Virus record (IMG/VR): IMGVR_UViG_3300025131_000079
Coordinates: 1 to 46,207 of that record
Reading direction: 5' to 3' (one strand)
Length of the DNA stretch: 46,207 nt
Source: a virus
Of the stretch, positions 6,624 through 14,926 are shown in pieces (the first letter of the stretch is position 1; every line of letters begins with the position of its first letter). The notes below the pieces were generated by a model. It searched no databases and was not told where the DNA came from. It saw nothing but the letters and a program-made list of their open reading frames with translations. A program made the translations under genes and the position numbers.

Positions 6624-7648
6624 TACCATTTCCTCGTGTTAATATGAGTCATGCTTTCGCCCAAACCAGCAGTTGTCTGACGCACAAATTTTGCCTTTCG
6701 TTGTAGATCTATGAGGTTATGCGCGCCGGAATAGGAAAGCCCGCTGCGGATCCCGCGCTCAAGATCTTCCAGAATAAAGCGAACATCGCCACGATATGGT
6801 GCGCGGCTTGATATGCCTTCGAAAGAAGAGTATTTGCCGCGCCATTCAATCTGTGCTTCTTTCGAAGCCATTCCTCTATAAACTTTATACTTTGCGCCAT
6901 TAGTTCCCTCGAAAACTTTGCCAGGAGTTTGACTTGTGCCGGCGAAAAGAGATCCACACATCACAGCATCTGCGCCGGCGGCAAGCGCCTTTACAATGTC
7001 GCCAGAGTTTCGGATTCCGCCATCGGCGATAATTTTCACATCGCGGTCAGTCTTTGAACATTCAAAAATAGTTTGAAGGCCCGGAAGGCCATGGCCAGTT
7101 TGTGTTCTTGTAGAGCAAATTGAGCCACCCCCAATATTGCAACGAATAGAGTCTGCGCCCCAATCGGCGAGATCGTTAACGCCCTCCAACGTAGCTACGT
7201 TGCCGGCCATAATATGAAGATTAGGTGCCATTTTTCTCAAATTATATAACGCCTCTTTCATTAAAACATGGTGTCCGTGGGCAACATCAACACAAATTAA
7301 ATTAACACCTGCGCTTATAAGGCTGCGCGCGCGGTCTAAATAATCACCCGATGTGCCAACAGCGGCGCCAACGATAATTTTGTTGTTGCTGTTTTCATAT
7401 GCTTTGATAATTTCCAACATCTGCTCTTCTGCCGTATTATAACGATGAACAATACCCAGGCCTCCGTGTCGCGTCATGGCAGCTGCCATCCGTCCACCGG
7501 TAATCGTATCCATTGGTGACGAAATAATAGGCATGCCTAAATTGATAAGCTTGCCCAGGTCAGTGCTAGTGTCTATATCGCCGCGTGAGCGAATCTCTGA
7601 GTATTGTGGCTGCAGCAATACATCATCATAGGTTAACGCTTCAAGCAT
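6623..7648 (-). CDS. IMP dehydrogenase / GMP reductase family enzyme (no CBS domains)
   Basis: A 341-residue TIM-barrel purine enzyme. Family marks are [13 protein letters not shown] at the start, [36 protein letters not shown] with the catalytic Cys, [17 protein letters not shown], and the YRGM segment binding the nucleotide. There is no CBS pair, which bacterial IMPDH (about 490 residues) normally carries. The flap after [10 protein letters not shown] is short, more like GMP reductase (about 345 residues), but the C-terminal [12 protein letters not shown] is IMPDH-like. It would therefore interconvert IMP with XMP or GMP. The start at 7648 follows the upstream stop by one base. Confidence 0.85.
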   Translation of the reverse strand: MLEALTYDDVLLQPQYSEIRSRGDIDTSTDLGKLINLGMPIISSPMDTITGGRMAAAMTRHGGLGIVHRYNTAEEQMLEIIKAYENSNNKIIVGAAVGTSGDYLDRARSLISAGVNLICVDVAHGHHVLMKEALYNLRKMAPNLHIMAGNVATLEGVNDLADWGADSIRCNIGGGSICSTRTQTGHGLPGLQTIFECSKTDRDVKIIADGGIRNSGDIVKALAAGADAVMCGSLFAGTSQTPGKVFEGTNGAKYKVYRGMASKEAQIEWRGKYSSFEGISSRAPYRGDVRFILEDLERGIRSGLSYSGAHNLIDLQRKAKFVRQTTAGLGESMTHINTRKW

Positions 7649-7649
7649 T

Positions 7650-7889
7650 TTATTGCTCTGCTGCTGCATCGGTGTCTTCTTGTGCGGCCTGAATGAAGTG
7701 CTTATGCAGCGAAGCATATGCCTCTTCGCATTCGGCCATATGCTTTGCGCGCCGAATAATTTCATCAACATGATTGGTGTGCTCAGAAATTGCAACTGGA
7801 TTATTGATTATAAGCTCGATTGCAGCGTAATGCTCCGTTGCCTTTGCACTTAGTTGCATTAGTGCGGCTTCAAGATTCTTTAACGACAT
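7650..7889 (-). CDS. Hypothetical small helical protein
   Basis: A 79-residue protein beginning MSLKNLEAALMQLSAKATEHY. It is almost entirely helical by composition, with an Ala/Glu-rich C-terminus ending DTDAAAEQ. A strong AGGAG lies 5 nt before the ATG. It sits between thioredoxin and the IMPDH/GMPR-like gene, with gaps of 8 and 1 nt, so it belongs to the nucleotide-metabolism operon. I recognise no motif and propose no function. Confidence 0.65.
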   Translation of the reverse strand: MSLKNLEAALMQLSAKATEHYAAIELIINNPVAISEHTNHVDEIIRRAKHMAECEEAYASLHKHFIQAAQEDTDAAAEQ

Positions 7890-7897
7890 TTTTTCTC

Positions 7898-8263
7898 CTA
7901 TTTGTGTTTGTCAATAAATTCTTTGATATCATTTGTGCGATACCATGTATGTTCATTTGGATCGTCAGGGTCAGGCATAAGAGTAACCTTGGTCTTCTTG
8001 CCTCCTGTCTTTATATGAAAGAGCGTTGGAATTCCATAAAATCCATATTTTTGTTCCAACTCGCCATTGTCATCCTCCATATTAAAAGCATAAAATAGCA
8101 CATCATTATATGAATTGGCAATTTCTTTATAGTAATCGGCCAAATTAAGACAATATTGACAATGAGGCGCATAAAATTTGATAACGACTGAGTGTTCCTC
8201 GCCGACTCCTCCATCAAGAATCATCATTAGACTTTTCTTGTCTATTCTTGCTACTATTGACAT
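7898..8263 (-). CDS. Thioredoxin-like protein (CQYC active site)
   Basis: A 121-residue thioredoxin-fold protein. VVIKFYAPHCQYCLNLADYY holds the redox motif CQYC in place of CGPC, and YGFYGIPTLF carries the conserved cis-proline. Strands and helices follow the usual order and the length fits the family (105-120). The start at 8263 has GGAG about 8-12 nt upstream and overlaps the preceding gene by 50 nt. It is a plausible electron donor for the class II ribonucleotide reductase at 16718-18682, whose C-terminal cysteine pair needs a thioredoxin. That partnership is inferred from family biochemistry, not shown here. Confidence 0.85.
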   Translation of the reverse strand: MSIVARIDKKSLMMILDGGVGEEHSVVIKFYAPHCQYCLNLADYYKEIANSYNDVLFYAFNMEDDNGELEQKYGFYGIPTLFHIKTGGKKTKVTLMPDPDDPNEHTWYRTNDIKEFIDKHK

Positions 8264-8498
8264 CTTCTATCCTCTCCTTTGTTTTTTGTATGCAGGCAGG
8301 ACAGAACAATCTTACCACTTCTTGTCTCACAACAACTGACCACGATTGTACCATGTCCTTATCTTTTTTGTTAAATGTTTTTGTGCATGCGTTGCATGCT
8401 TCCGGAAGCTGATTAAACTGGAAAATTTTTTCGGCAAGTTTTTCGGTCGATTCTGTACCCATACTCTTCTCCATTCTGCGGCGTTCCTTACGGTTCAT
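8214..8498 (-). CDS. Small putative zinc-binding protein
   Basis: A 94-residue basic protein beginning MNRKERRRMEKSMG. It has two CxxC pairs, CNAC near residue 35 and CPAC near residue 67, which could hold one zinc ion. The N-terminal Arg/Lys cluster suggests nucleic-acid contact. Its C-terminal 16 codons overlap the thioredoxin start in another frame; the last residues (SSKNRQEKSNDDS) look unstructured and tolerate this. Its ATG overlaps the TGA of the methylase gene (ATGA), so it is translationally coupled. Function unknown. Confidence 0.65.
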   Translation of the reverse strand: MNRKERRRMEKSMGTESTEKLAEKIFQFNQLPEACNACTKTFNKKDKDMVQSWSVVVRQEVVRLFCPACIQKTKERIEDVNSSKNRQEKSNDDS

Positions 8499-8968
8499 CT
8501 ATTCATGGCTCCAAATATCTGCGGTTGGTTGGTACCATCAAAAACTACAACTGCTGATGGGAATGGGGCGCTATTCTCGCTATCTCCAAATTTTAAACGA
8601 CCTTTTATAAAGTATACTTCTTCGGCTCTCATAACATATTGATGCCAGTACTTTGTGTCGGTTCGTGCAGGAAGAAGCATTACTACTTTAGTATTTTCCT
8701 TTCGTGATTCCTCATAAGCTTTCTTAATCCACTTCTCGATGCCACGACCATATGGGGGGTTCACAAATGCAGTATGGCCGGACCACTCTTGTGTCAAGCC
8801 ATCATCCTGTTCTGTAAAAAACTTGGCGCTCTTGGCGGTCGATGCAGATGCGCATGGATCTAAATCAAATGGCCCAAATCTCCAATTTAGTTTGTCGAAA
8901 AATTCTTGAGGTGTTTCCCAATTTCCTGTCTTGGATGAAAACATTACAAGTTTAGTCTCGCTATTCAT
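8495..8968 (-). CDS. Phage N6-adenine DNA methyltransferase (Dam type)
   Basis: A 157-residue protein of the compact phage Dam-type methylase family. Motifs in order are NWETPQEFFDKL, RFGPFDLDPCAS, and TAFVNPPYGRGIEKWIKKA with the catalytic NPPY, then VVMLLPARTDTKYWHQ and IKGRLKFG. It would transfer methyl from SAM to adenine N6 in DNA, probably to protect phage DNA or alter host regulation. The recognition site cannot be read from sequence. The ATG at 8968 has GGGAG 5 nt upstream and overlaps the dut stop by 8 nt. Unlike the D12-like protein at 865-1635, its catalytic motif is intact. Confidence 0.9.
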   Translation of the reverse strand: MNSETKLVMFSSKTGNWETPQEFFDKLNWRFGPFDLDPCASASTAKSAKFFTEQDDGLTQEWSGHTAFVNPPYGRGIEKWIKKAYEESRKENTKVVMLLPARTDTKYWHQYVMRAEEVYFIKGRLKFGDSENSAPFPSAVVVFDGTNQPQIFGAMNR

Positions 8969-9419
8969 CCGTACTCCCTAACGCGCCTTCTCCCCTATTG
9001 CTAATAGTCATGGGATAATTATATAGGGTCGCTTCTGTTGTTTCGGATGGTCGAAAATGTACCACGGGCGTCATGACAAGTTGTGCAATCTTATCGCCGG
9101 GTTTAAGTGTTTGACTCTCTACTCCTATATTGTGAAGATTAACAAAAACCTCACCCTCATATCCAGAATCAATTACACATGCACCCACCAACAACTGTCG
9201 TTTAGCTGCTACGCTAGAGCGATTCTTTACCTCTAACATATAACCGTGCGGAATCGCAAACTTTAAACCAGTGGGGATAACGCGGCTAGTGCTCGTTCCA
9301 ATGTACATCTTGTTGTGGGGTTTCTCCGGTGAATAGTATACATCTAGCCCCGCATCTGAAGGGTTTGCGCGGCTCGGCTCGAAGGCTGACTCCCGCACCT
9401 TTGCGTACTCAACTATCAT
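8961..9419 (-). CDS. dut: dUTPase (deoxyuridine 5'-triphosphate nucleotidohydrolase)
   Basis: A 152-residue trimeric-type dUTPase that hydrolyses dUTP to dUMP and keeps uracil out of DNA. All five motifs are visible: PSDAGLDVY, EVKNRSSVAAK, CVIDSGYEGEV with the catalytic Asp, GDKIAQLV, and the C-terminal RGEGALGSTDE, a variant of RGxxGFGSTG with Ala for the stacking Phe. The ATG at 9419 has GAGG about 6 nt upstream and is preferred over an in-frame GTG at 9431. It overlaps the upstream gene by 11 nt. Confidence 0.92.
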   Translation of the reverse strand: MIVEYAKVRESAFEPSRANPSDAGLDVYYSPEKPHNKMYIGTSTSRVIPTGLKFAIPHGYMLEVKNRSSVAAKRQLLVGACVIDSGYEGEVFVNLHNIGVESQTLKPGDKIAQLVMTPVVHFRPSETTEATLYNYPMTISNRGEGALGSTDE

Positions 9420-9666
9420 CTGGTTCCTCACCGGTGATAAGAGTAAAATTCTCCACTACCTCATCAATATTGTACTTTTGCTTATAAAGACGATATGCCT
9501 TTACTGCTGCGCGAATCTCGTCCGTGTTGAGCCATCCATTCTCACGGAACTCTGAGCGCAGATCACGCTTTTGCTCCTGATAAGGTTCGATGCACTCTTC
9601 AATAGCCGAAAGGGAGCGGATATACTCCTTAACGTATTGCTTTTTCTCTTCGTTTGTGTTGGCCAT
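9409..9666 (-). CDS. Small helical protein, possibly GapR/DUF2312-like
   Basis: An 85-residue charged helical protein. The arrangement of a long first helix (EEKKQYVKEYIRSLSAIEEC), a linker with EFRENGWLNTDEIRAAVKAY, and a helix with RLYKQKYNIDE resembles the GapR/DUF2312 family of small nucleoid-associated proteins (long helix, AKGNGFDTKALRKVIRLRK-like turn). The match is by eye and modest. The start is well supported by AAGGAGGG, and the gene has its own promoter at 9691-9719. It leads the dut-dam-trx operon. Confidence 0.6.
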   Translation of the reverse strand: MANTNEEKKQYVKEYIRSLSAIEECIEPYQEQKRDLRSEFRENGWLNTDEIRAAVKAYRLYKQKYNIDEVVENFTLITGEEPDDS

Positions 9667-9690
9667 TAAGCCCTCCTTTGTTACATCTAT

Positions 9691-9719
9691 AATATATCAA
9701 GATATCAGCTGCCTGTCAA
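9691..9719 (-). promoter_or_regulatory. Sigma70-like promoter for the 9666 gene and dut operon
   Basis: TTGACA at 9714-9719, 17 nt, TATATT at 9691-9696. The spacer contains TGATATCTTGATAT, which shares CTTGATAT with the inverted repeat at the ssb promoter and may be an operator half-site. Confidence 0.7.
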
Positions 9720-9735
9720 GTGATTTATATAATTT

Positions 9736-12700
9736 CTATCTTAATAGTTTAAACGTCTTTCCGATTGCATAAGTCGAAAAGCCCCACTGTTCATCGTACT
9801 TCAGCTTTGCCATATATGGATGGTTAAGAAAGATTTTATCTTTCTCGGGCCGAACACCCCAACAGCGAATTTTAGCAGTTTCATTATTTGAATCAATCAC
9901 TTCGACAATCCAATAATTTTTACCATTCTTGGTTTTTCTTGGCACAATTTTACGAGGAATAAACCAACAAACACAAAGTTCTGGATCGAAGTCACTAATG
10001 GGGGGGATATACTTTTCCTTTAGCCGACTAATTGTCTCGGCGCTAATCACCAAATTCATTGGAAAAACGCCAGTCAATTCGGTTTTAAAGTGGATTATTT
10101 CTTCTTCGGTAAAGTCTCCTTCTTGCCTATATGCTTCTATGTTTTCGATAAATTTCTTTTTGTTCTTGGGCCGGTCGACCACTGCGGCTGACCAAAAATG
10201 TTTGCGGCCTGTAAAACGTTCATCAACTAGGTTGTCCATTGCGCCCGCTCGACATAGAGCGTCGAGAGCCTTTTTGTTCAATTTGGAGTATGTAATCTCC
10301 TCACGAAATAAGAGGTCTTCAATATCGGCGAAAGGCCGGTGGTCTAGAATTTGTTCTTGTGCCGAATCGCCAAAACCTTTAATGGAGGTCAACGGCTGAA
10401 TTAGCGTCCTGTTGTCTTTCGCAATCTCCCAAACCTTTCCAGATTTATTAACATCAACAGGCGCAATGCTATATCCAAATGATTTTGCAATATTGATTGC
10501 CTTTTCTTTACGAGACTCAGGCTCTTTGTCAAGAAAAGCGGCAATCCATTCCGACTCATAGTAAGTTAGCAACCAAGCGCATTGATATGAAATAACACTA
10601 TAAGAAACCGCGTGAGACTTATTAAAACCATAACCAGAGAAGTATTCAAACTTATCCCAGAGTGCCTGGGCGCTGTCTCTTGCAATACCGTTGCTGTCGC
10701 ACCCGTCAATAAATTTAACTCTCAACCTATTTTTAACATCACCCTTGCCGGTTCCTTTTTTGGTAAGAACCTTGCGAAGCATGTTTCCTTCATCAAGAGT
10801 TAGGCCACCAAGCTTATGTGCGAGAAGAGCTATCTGTTCCTGAAAAATCAGAAAGCCAAAAGTTTCTTCTGTGATCTCGCGAGATTCATCTGAAAGATAT
10901 GATACATATTGCGGGTGGCTCTTTGCTTCTACATAGTCTGCATCGACGCCAGCCGAGAGGGGGCCTGGACGAAAAATGGAAGTAATTGCTGAGATGTCAA
11001 TTATGTTTTTGGGCTTCACCCTTTTGCAGAAATTTTGAGCGCCTTGTTCTGTAAACTGAAATACACCAGCCCACTTTCCGGCATGAAAGATGTTTTCATA
11101 GACCGACTGATCATCCATGTTAATTACATCTGGGTGCAAGTACTTATTATAATATTCTCGCAGCTGCGTAAACGTTGGCTCTTCTACCCCATAGTGACGA
11201 CGAAGGATGTGTTCAATACAAACCTCCATCATCTTTAGTGTAGCCAAACCTAAAAGATCAAATTTAATAAAACCCATTGGCTCAAGGTGGCGAACATTTT
11301 GTCCTTCTGACCACGGGGTCTGGCGCACGCCACCAGAATTAATGAGTGGCATACTGTCACCCAAGTCTTCTGCGATTACAACACCGCCGGCATGACGCGA
11401 GCAAGAGCGAACCTGCCCCACTAAGCCCTCAACGTGAGATTTGACCGCCGGATATTTATTGAGATATGCTTGCAGGGTTGGAGAAAATTCCATCACCTCC
11501 TTCCAAGTGGGCGCATAGACGCCGGCCTTGATACCATGCTTGCGTTTGGCCGAGGGCATTGCCTCGCGCATCATCACACTTGTAACAGTGTTAACCTCAG
11601 TAAATGGTATCCCATAAAGCTTTGAGATATCTTTAATTAAAGAGCGTAGCTGAAGTGTGTTCCAATTAGAGATGGGCGCTACAACATCTTCACCCCACAT
11701 CTCAACAAGCTTTTCTTTAAGAACCATGGGGTCAGATACATCGTAATCTATATCAGGGTAATCAGTTGCGTCTGAACGCAGGAAACGCGAAAACAGTAGG
11801 CCATGTTTAATAGGGTCAATTTGGGTTATGTTTAGCGCATATGCCACCAGAGAGCCGGCTGCAGATCCGCGGCCGGGTCCGGCCAGCATCATTTCGTTTG
11901 TCACGTCAACAATGGCCTTCATTGTCAAGAAATACTTAGAAAAGCCTCGCTCATCGATGACATTTAGCTCGCGTTGGAGCCGATCAGTATACTGCTTATT
12001 TGTGTGTAAGCCTCTTTCTTTGAGTCCTTCCAAGGCAAACTGAACAAGGGCTTGTGTTGCGGTGTGGCCGGCCGGAACAACAAATTCAGGCAATCGTACT
12101 GTGTTGTCGGGGAGGAAAGACTCAATTCGTTCATGAGCAATTCGATGTGTTTCTTCAATGCTCTTTAAAACAACATTGTCATCATACTCAAAGCCGCACG
12201 ATTCTGCATAATGTTTGTAGCTTTCCCAAATCTGATCTCCGTTCTTTGGATATAGTTCATATCCTATTTCCTCAACACCGTCGGGCAACTGTGATTCTTC
12301 TTCTGCCCAAGAGGGTCTTCCACGGCCGAGCCAACCAAGGCGCTTATAAAGCTCGCGATCCTTCCATGCATCCGGCCCAGGATAATGGCTATCGGCTGTT
12401 GTAATCACTTTGACACCAAATTCTTGCGCAACTTGTATTACATATTGATTAAGTTCGTGTTGTTCTTTGATGTTGTTCCATTGAATCTCGGCGTACCATC
12501 GGTCACCAAATACTTCTTGCATGTTCATTGTTGTCTCACGCATTGCATCCAAAACAGCGTCATGACCTTCATCGCGATTTTCCCAATAATTACCAGCATA
12601 TACTCCCCCAAGACAAGCTGAGGATGCTACGATGCCTTCGTTGTATTTCTTGAGGAGGGCATAATCAATTCGCGGATAACGATAAAAATTCTCTGCTTTA

Positions 12701-13167
12701 TAGCTTTCCGAAACAAGCTTGAAAAGATTGCTCAATCCTGTTTGGTTTTGTGCCAAAAGAACGAGATGGCGCCGGCGCCGGAGGAGATCTTGGGTCTTTT
12801 TGCTATTGCCCTCGTCTTCAACTGTGGCACCCGAGGCTGCGTCTCGCTTTACTGAGCGAGCCTTCTTCTTGTCTTCCATCGCCTTCTCGTAGGCGCCTCG
12901 CCATTCTTCTATGGAAGGGATAAAGTAAGCTTCGCATCCAAAAATGGGCTTGAACTCCTTGCCTTCCTCTTGCATCTTCTTGGCATGAAGCACTTGGTAT
13001 GCTAAGCCATTCATGTTGCCATGATCAGTAAGCGCCAAAGCATCACATCCGTTTTCATATGCAAAATCCATATGTGCTTGGGGATACCCAATCGCATCAA
13101 AAATAGAACCTGCCACGCTATGCGCGTGTAGTCCGACAAACTTAATGTTAGATTGATTTCTACTCAT
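9736..13167 (-). CDS. dnaE: DNA polymerase III alpha subunit (DnaE-type, C family)
   Basis: A 1143-residue C-family replicative polymerase. The N-terminal PHP domain (about residues 8-280) keeps probable metal ligands in LHAHS, LTDHGNM, FGCEAYF, SSACLGG and TADSHYP. The polymerase core has GPGRGSAAGSLVAYA, the catalytic TDYPDIDYD, RHAGGVVIAED and IKFDLLGLATL. A helix-hairpin-helix (IKGFGDSAQEQI) and a C-terminal OB-like domain follow. The length is close to E. coli DnaE (1160). No DnaQ-like exonuclease is seen in this window, so the PHP domain may proofread. The start at 13167 is 6 nt after GGAGG; earlier in-frame ATGs lie too close to that site. Confidence 0.95.
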   Translation of the reverse strand: MSRNQSNIKFVGLHAHSVAGSIFDAIGYPQAHMDFAYENGCDALALTDHGNMNGLAYQVLHAKKMQEEGKEFKPIFGCEAYFIPSIEEWRGAYEKAMEDKKKARSVKRDAASGATVEDEGNSKKTQDLLRRRRHLVLLAQNQTGLSNLFKLVSESYKAENFYRYPRIDYALLKKYNEGIVASSACLGGVYAGNYWENRDEGHDAVLDAMRETTMNMQEVFGDRWYAEIQWNNIKEQHELNQYVIQVAQEFGVKVITTADSHYPGPDAWKDRELYKRLGWLGRGRPSWAEEESQLPDGVEEIGYELYPKNGDQIWESYKHYAESCGFEYDDNVVLKSIEETHRIAHERIESFLPDNTVRLPEFVVPAGHTATQALVQFALEGLKERGLHTNKQYTDRLQRELNVIDERGFSKYFLTMKAIVDVTNEMMLAGPGRGSAAGSLVAYALNITQIDPIKHGLLFSRFLRSDATDYPDIDYDVSDPMVLKEKLVEMWGEDVVAPISNWNTLQLRSLIKDISKLYGIPFTEVNTVTSVMMREAMPSAKRKHGIKAGVYAPTWKEVMEFSPTLQAYLNKYPAVKSHVEGLVGQVRSCSRHAGGVVIAEDLGDSMPLINSGGVRQTPWSEGQNVRHLEPMGFIKFDLLGLATLKMMEVCIEHILRRHYGVEEPTFTQLREYYNKYLHPDVINMDDQSVYENIFHAGKWAGVFQFTEQGAQNFCKRVKPKNIIDISAITSIFRPGPLSAGVDADYVEAKSHPQYVSYLSDESREITEETFGFLIFQEQIALLAHKLGGLTLDEGNMLRKVLTKKGTGKGDVKNRLRVKFIDGCDSNGIARDSAQALWDKFEYFSGYGFNKSHAVSYSVISYQCAWLLTYYESEWIAAFLDKEPESRKEKAINIAKSFGYSIAPVDVNKSGKVWEIAKDNRTLIQPLTSIKGFGDSAQEQILDHRPFADIEDLLFREEITYSKLNKKALDALCRAGAMDNLVDERFTGRKHFWSAAVVDRPKNKKKFIENIEAYRQEGDFTEEEIIHFKTELTGVFPMNLVISAETISRLKEKYIPPISDFDPELCVCWFIPRKIVPRKTKNGKNYWIVEVIDSNNETAKIRCWGVRPEKDKIFLNHPYMAKLKYDEQWGFSTYAIGKTFKLLR

Positions 13168-14050
13168 CATTGTCCTCCCTATCATTACATAATGTATCAT
13201 GATGGTGGGGCTTTGTCAAGGAGTCTGCAGGCTTTTGTATGAAGTTTTCGCTCCCCAAGTACGCCCGATAACCGGTCCAATCATTTAAATTATAATGCCA
13301 GTCTAAAGCTTTTTTTGTGGCACTCTTCTCATCAATCTCACAGAATATTGTTGAAAAATCAAATTTCCTTGCAGACCATCGTTCGCGCAAAGGCAGCTTT
13401 TTAGAAGGATATTGTTCACCTTCTTCTAAATTATAATATGTTCGGGTTGTTTCCTTGTTAATGTGCCGTCGACATTTTTTAAAATCTTCGCCAAACATAG
13501 TAAATGATAAAAATTGATCATCCTTCACAGTTTTTCCTTCATATTCCAAAAAGAAATTATTTTTATGATGCAAAATGTTTGGCCTCTCCTTTCTCAAAGT
13601 ATAAATATTAAACGCAGAATGCGGGAAAGATACGTAGTACTTTTCTGGAATAACCCATTTTGATAGCCTATAGGCGACGTACCATGCCGAATGCATCCCA
13701 AATAGCGCGGACCACCCATATGAATCTCTTTTTTGCCTGTCTTTTGGCAGAATTGGCACATAATATATTGGAATTTCCTTTCTCAAGTCTTTGTAAAACT
13801 TCTCTTTTCTATAAAAGTAAACCGGATCATATGTCCATTCGCCAATTCTCTTTCGAATAATTGGAGCCATATCATCATCTGCGACAATCCATATAGTCTG
13901 ACAGCCTGCAATTGCGCACTCAAATACAGATTTTTGAATCATTGAAAAAGATGCGTCCACAGGCAACAAACACGAAGGATAGTCCATGCCAAAATTGTCT
14001 TCAAAATTAGCAATAGGTATTATTCCAGCCATGTGAATATGCTTACTCAT
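13160..14050 (-). CDS. Putative nucleotidyltransferase-like (GT-A fold) protein
   Basis: A 296-residue protein. The N-terminus AGIIPIANFEDNFGMDYPSC followed by LLPVDASFSMIQKSVFECAI and AGCQTIWIVADDD imitates sugar-nucleotide transferases, where P-K-LLP(V) and MI..... follow a Gly-rich loop. Here the Gly-rich loop and the metal-binding Asp are not clear (YYVSFPHSAFN replaces the usual NGD segment). It may therefore be a distant or inactive relative. A later DSYGWSALFGMHSAWYVAYR segment looks conserved. It starts by ATGA overlap with the next upstream gene, and its last codons carry the dnaE promoter. Confidence 0.5.
   Translation of the reverse strand: MSKHIHMAGIIPIANFEDNFGMDYPSCLLPVDASFSMIQKSVFECAIAGCQTIWIVADDDMAPIIRKRIGEWTYDPVYFYRKEKFYKDLRKEIPIYYVPILPKDRQKRDSYGWSALFGMHSAWYVAYRLSKWVIPEKYYVSFPHSAFNIYTLRKERPNILHHKNNFFLEYEGKTVKDDQFLSFTMFGEDFKKCRRHINKETTRTYYNLEEGEQYPSKKLPLRERWSARKFDFSTIFCEIDEKSATKKALDWHYNLNDWTGYRAYLGSENFIQKPADSLTKPHHHDTLCNDREDNDE
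13191..13219 (-). promoter_or_regulatory. Sigma70-like promoter for dnaE
   Basis: TTGACA at 13214-13219, 17 nt, TACATT at 13191-13196, lying inside the 3' end of the upstream gene. A small inverted repeat (CATTA-CA-TAATG, 13183-13194) overlaps the -10 box and predicted start. Confidence 0.6.
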
Positions 14051-14925
14051 AAGTTATCTAAAAATTGATTATATTGAAAAGAGGCTTCCTTAAGCTCTGT
14101 GAGCAATTCGTATTCACTGGCTTGTGCCACCTTTAGATTGTCGGATTCAATACAATCTTCTTCTTGTAGACATCTCTTCTGGCGCTCAATCGTCGATGTT
14201 TTAAATTTATAATATTTTGGGCGCCCAGTGGGACTATAGCCATTGAAGACGCTTTTCATGCCTCTTTTTTCCATCTCGTTAACAACTTTAAATCTGGCCA
14301 TGGTCTCAGAAAAATTAAAATCTATAAGCTGTTCCTCTGTTAAAATTGACCTTGCGCATGCGTCTTTTACTGGTGTTTTGCCATCGATTCTATCAGAAGA
14401 GTAAAACCACGTCTCATTAATAAAGTCATCTTGCGTCATTATATGATCGATATCGTGCTTACCACCTCGATGAAATGCTATATAATCATAGCATACATAT
14501 CGCCTATTAGCAAGAACTTTTTCTTTTGTGAAGCCAAAACCGGCCGAATCTCCAAAATAAAAACATTCATTAAACTTTATTTCCGCAATCTTAGAATACT
14601 CATTTGAACAGATTATCGAGTCATCAGCATATCGTATGTTGTGACACATGTTTGAAAGCGGGACTTTCCCATCAAGAGACAATAAGAAAAGCAGCCTTTC
14701 CCACAGCAACTCCTTAGCAACACCAACTTTCTTTTTGCCCTCAAACGTCGTTAAACTTTTTGCAGCTCCAGGAATTTTAAGACAAGATAAGTCCAACGCT
14801 GGCTCGAAATAATCAAATCTAAACGGCCGGCGCTCCTCGGCAAAAAAAATGGGATATTTGTTGTTGAATGCATATAAAACCGCCGATAATGAACTACCAA
14901 TTACTATTTTATCATACTCAATCAA
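14047..14925 (-). CDS. Hypothetical protein with Rossmann-like N-terminus
   Basis: A 292-residue protein beginning (M)IEYDKIVIGSSLSAVLYAFN, a beta-alpha unit with GSSLSA that recalls the dinucleotide-binding start of flavoproteins (GxGxxG), though the glycines are only partly kept. The next strand, PIFFAEERRPF, ends in acidic residues as in such folds. No other motif is clear. The start is TTG at 14925 with AAGGAA upstream; a nearby ATG reads into a stop after two codons. It is coupled by a 4-nt overlap to the nucleotidyltransferase-like gene, so the two may modify the same substrate. Confidence 0.55.
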   Translation of the reverse strand: MIEYDKIVIGSSLSAVLYAFNNKYPIFFAEERRPFRFDYFEPALDLSCLKIPGAAKSLTTFEGKKKVGVAKELLWERLLFLLSLDGKVPLSNMCHNIRYADDSIICSNEYSKIAEIKFNECFYFGDSAGFGFTKEKVLANRRYVCYDYIAFHRGGKHDIDHIMTQDDFINETWFYSSDRIDGKTPVKDACARSILTEEQLIDFNFSETMARFKVVNEMEKRGMKSVFNGYSPTGRPKYYKFKTSTIERQKRCLQEEDCIESDNLKVAQASEYELLTELKEASFQYNQFLDNL

Positions 14926-14926
14926 T

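Noticed and set aside
7902-7910. TTGACA-like sequence before the gene 7650-7889
   Set aside because: It falls in the last thioredoxin codons with no -10 element before the next ATG.
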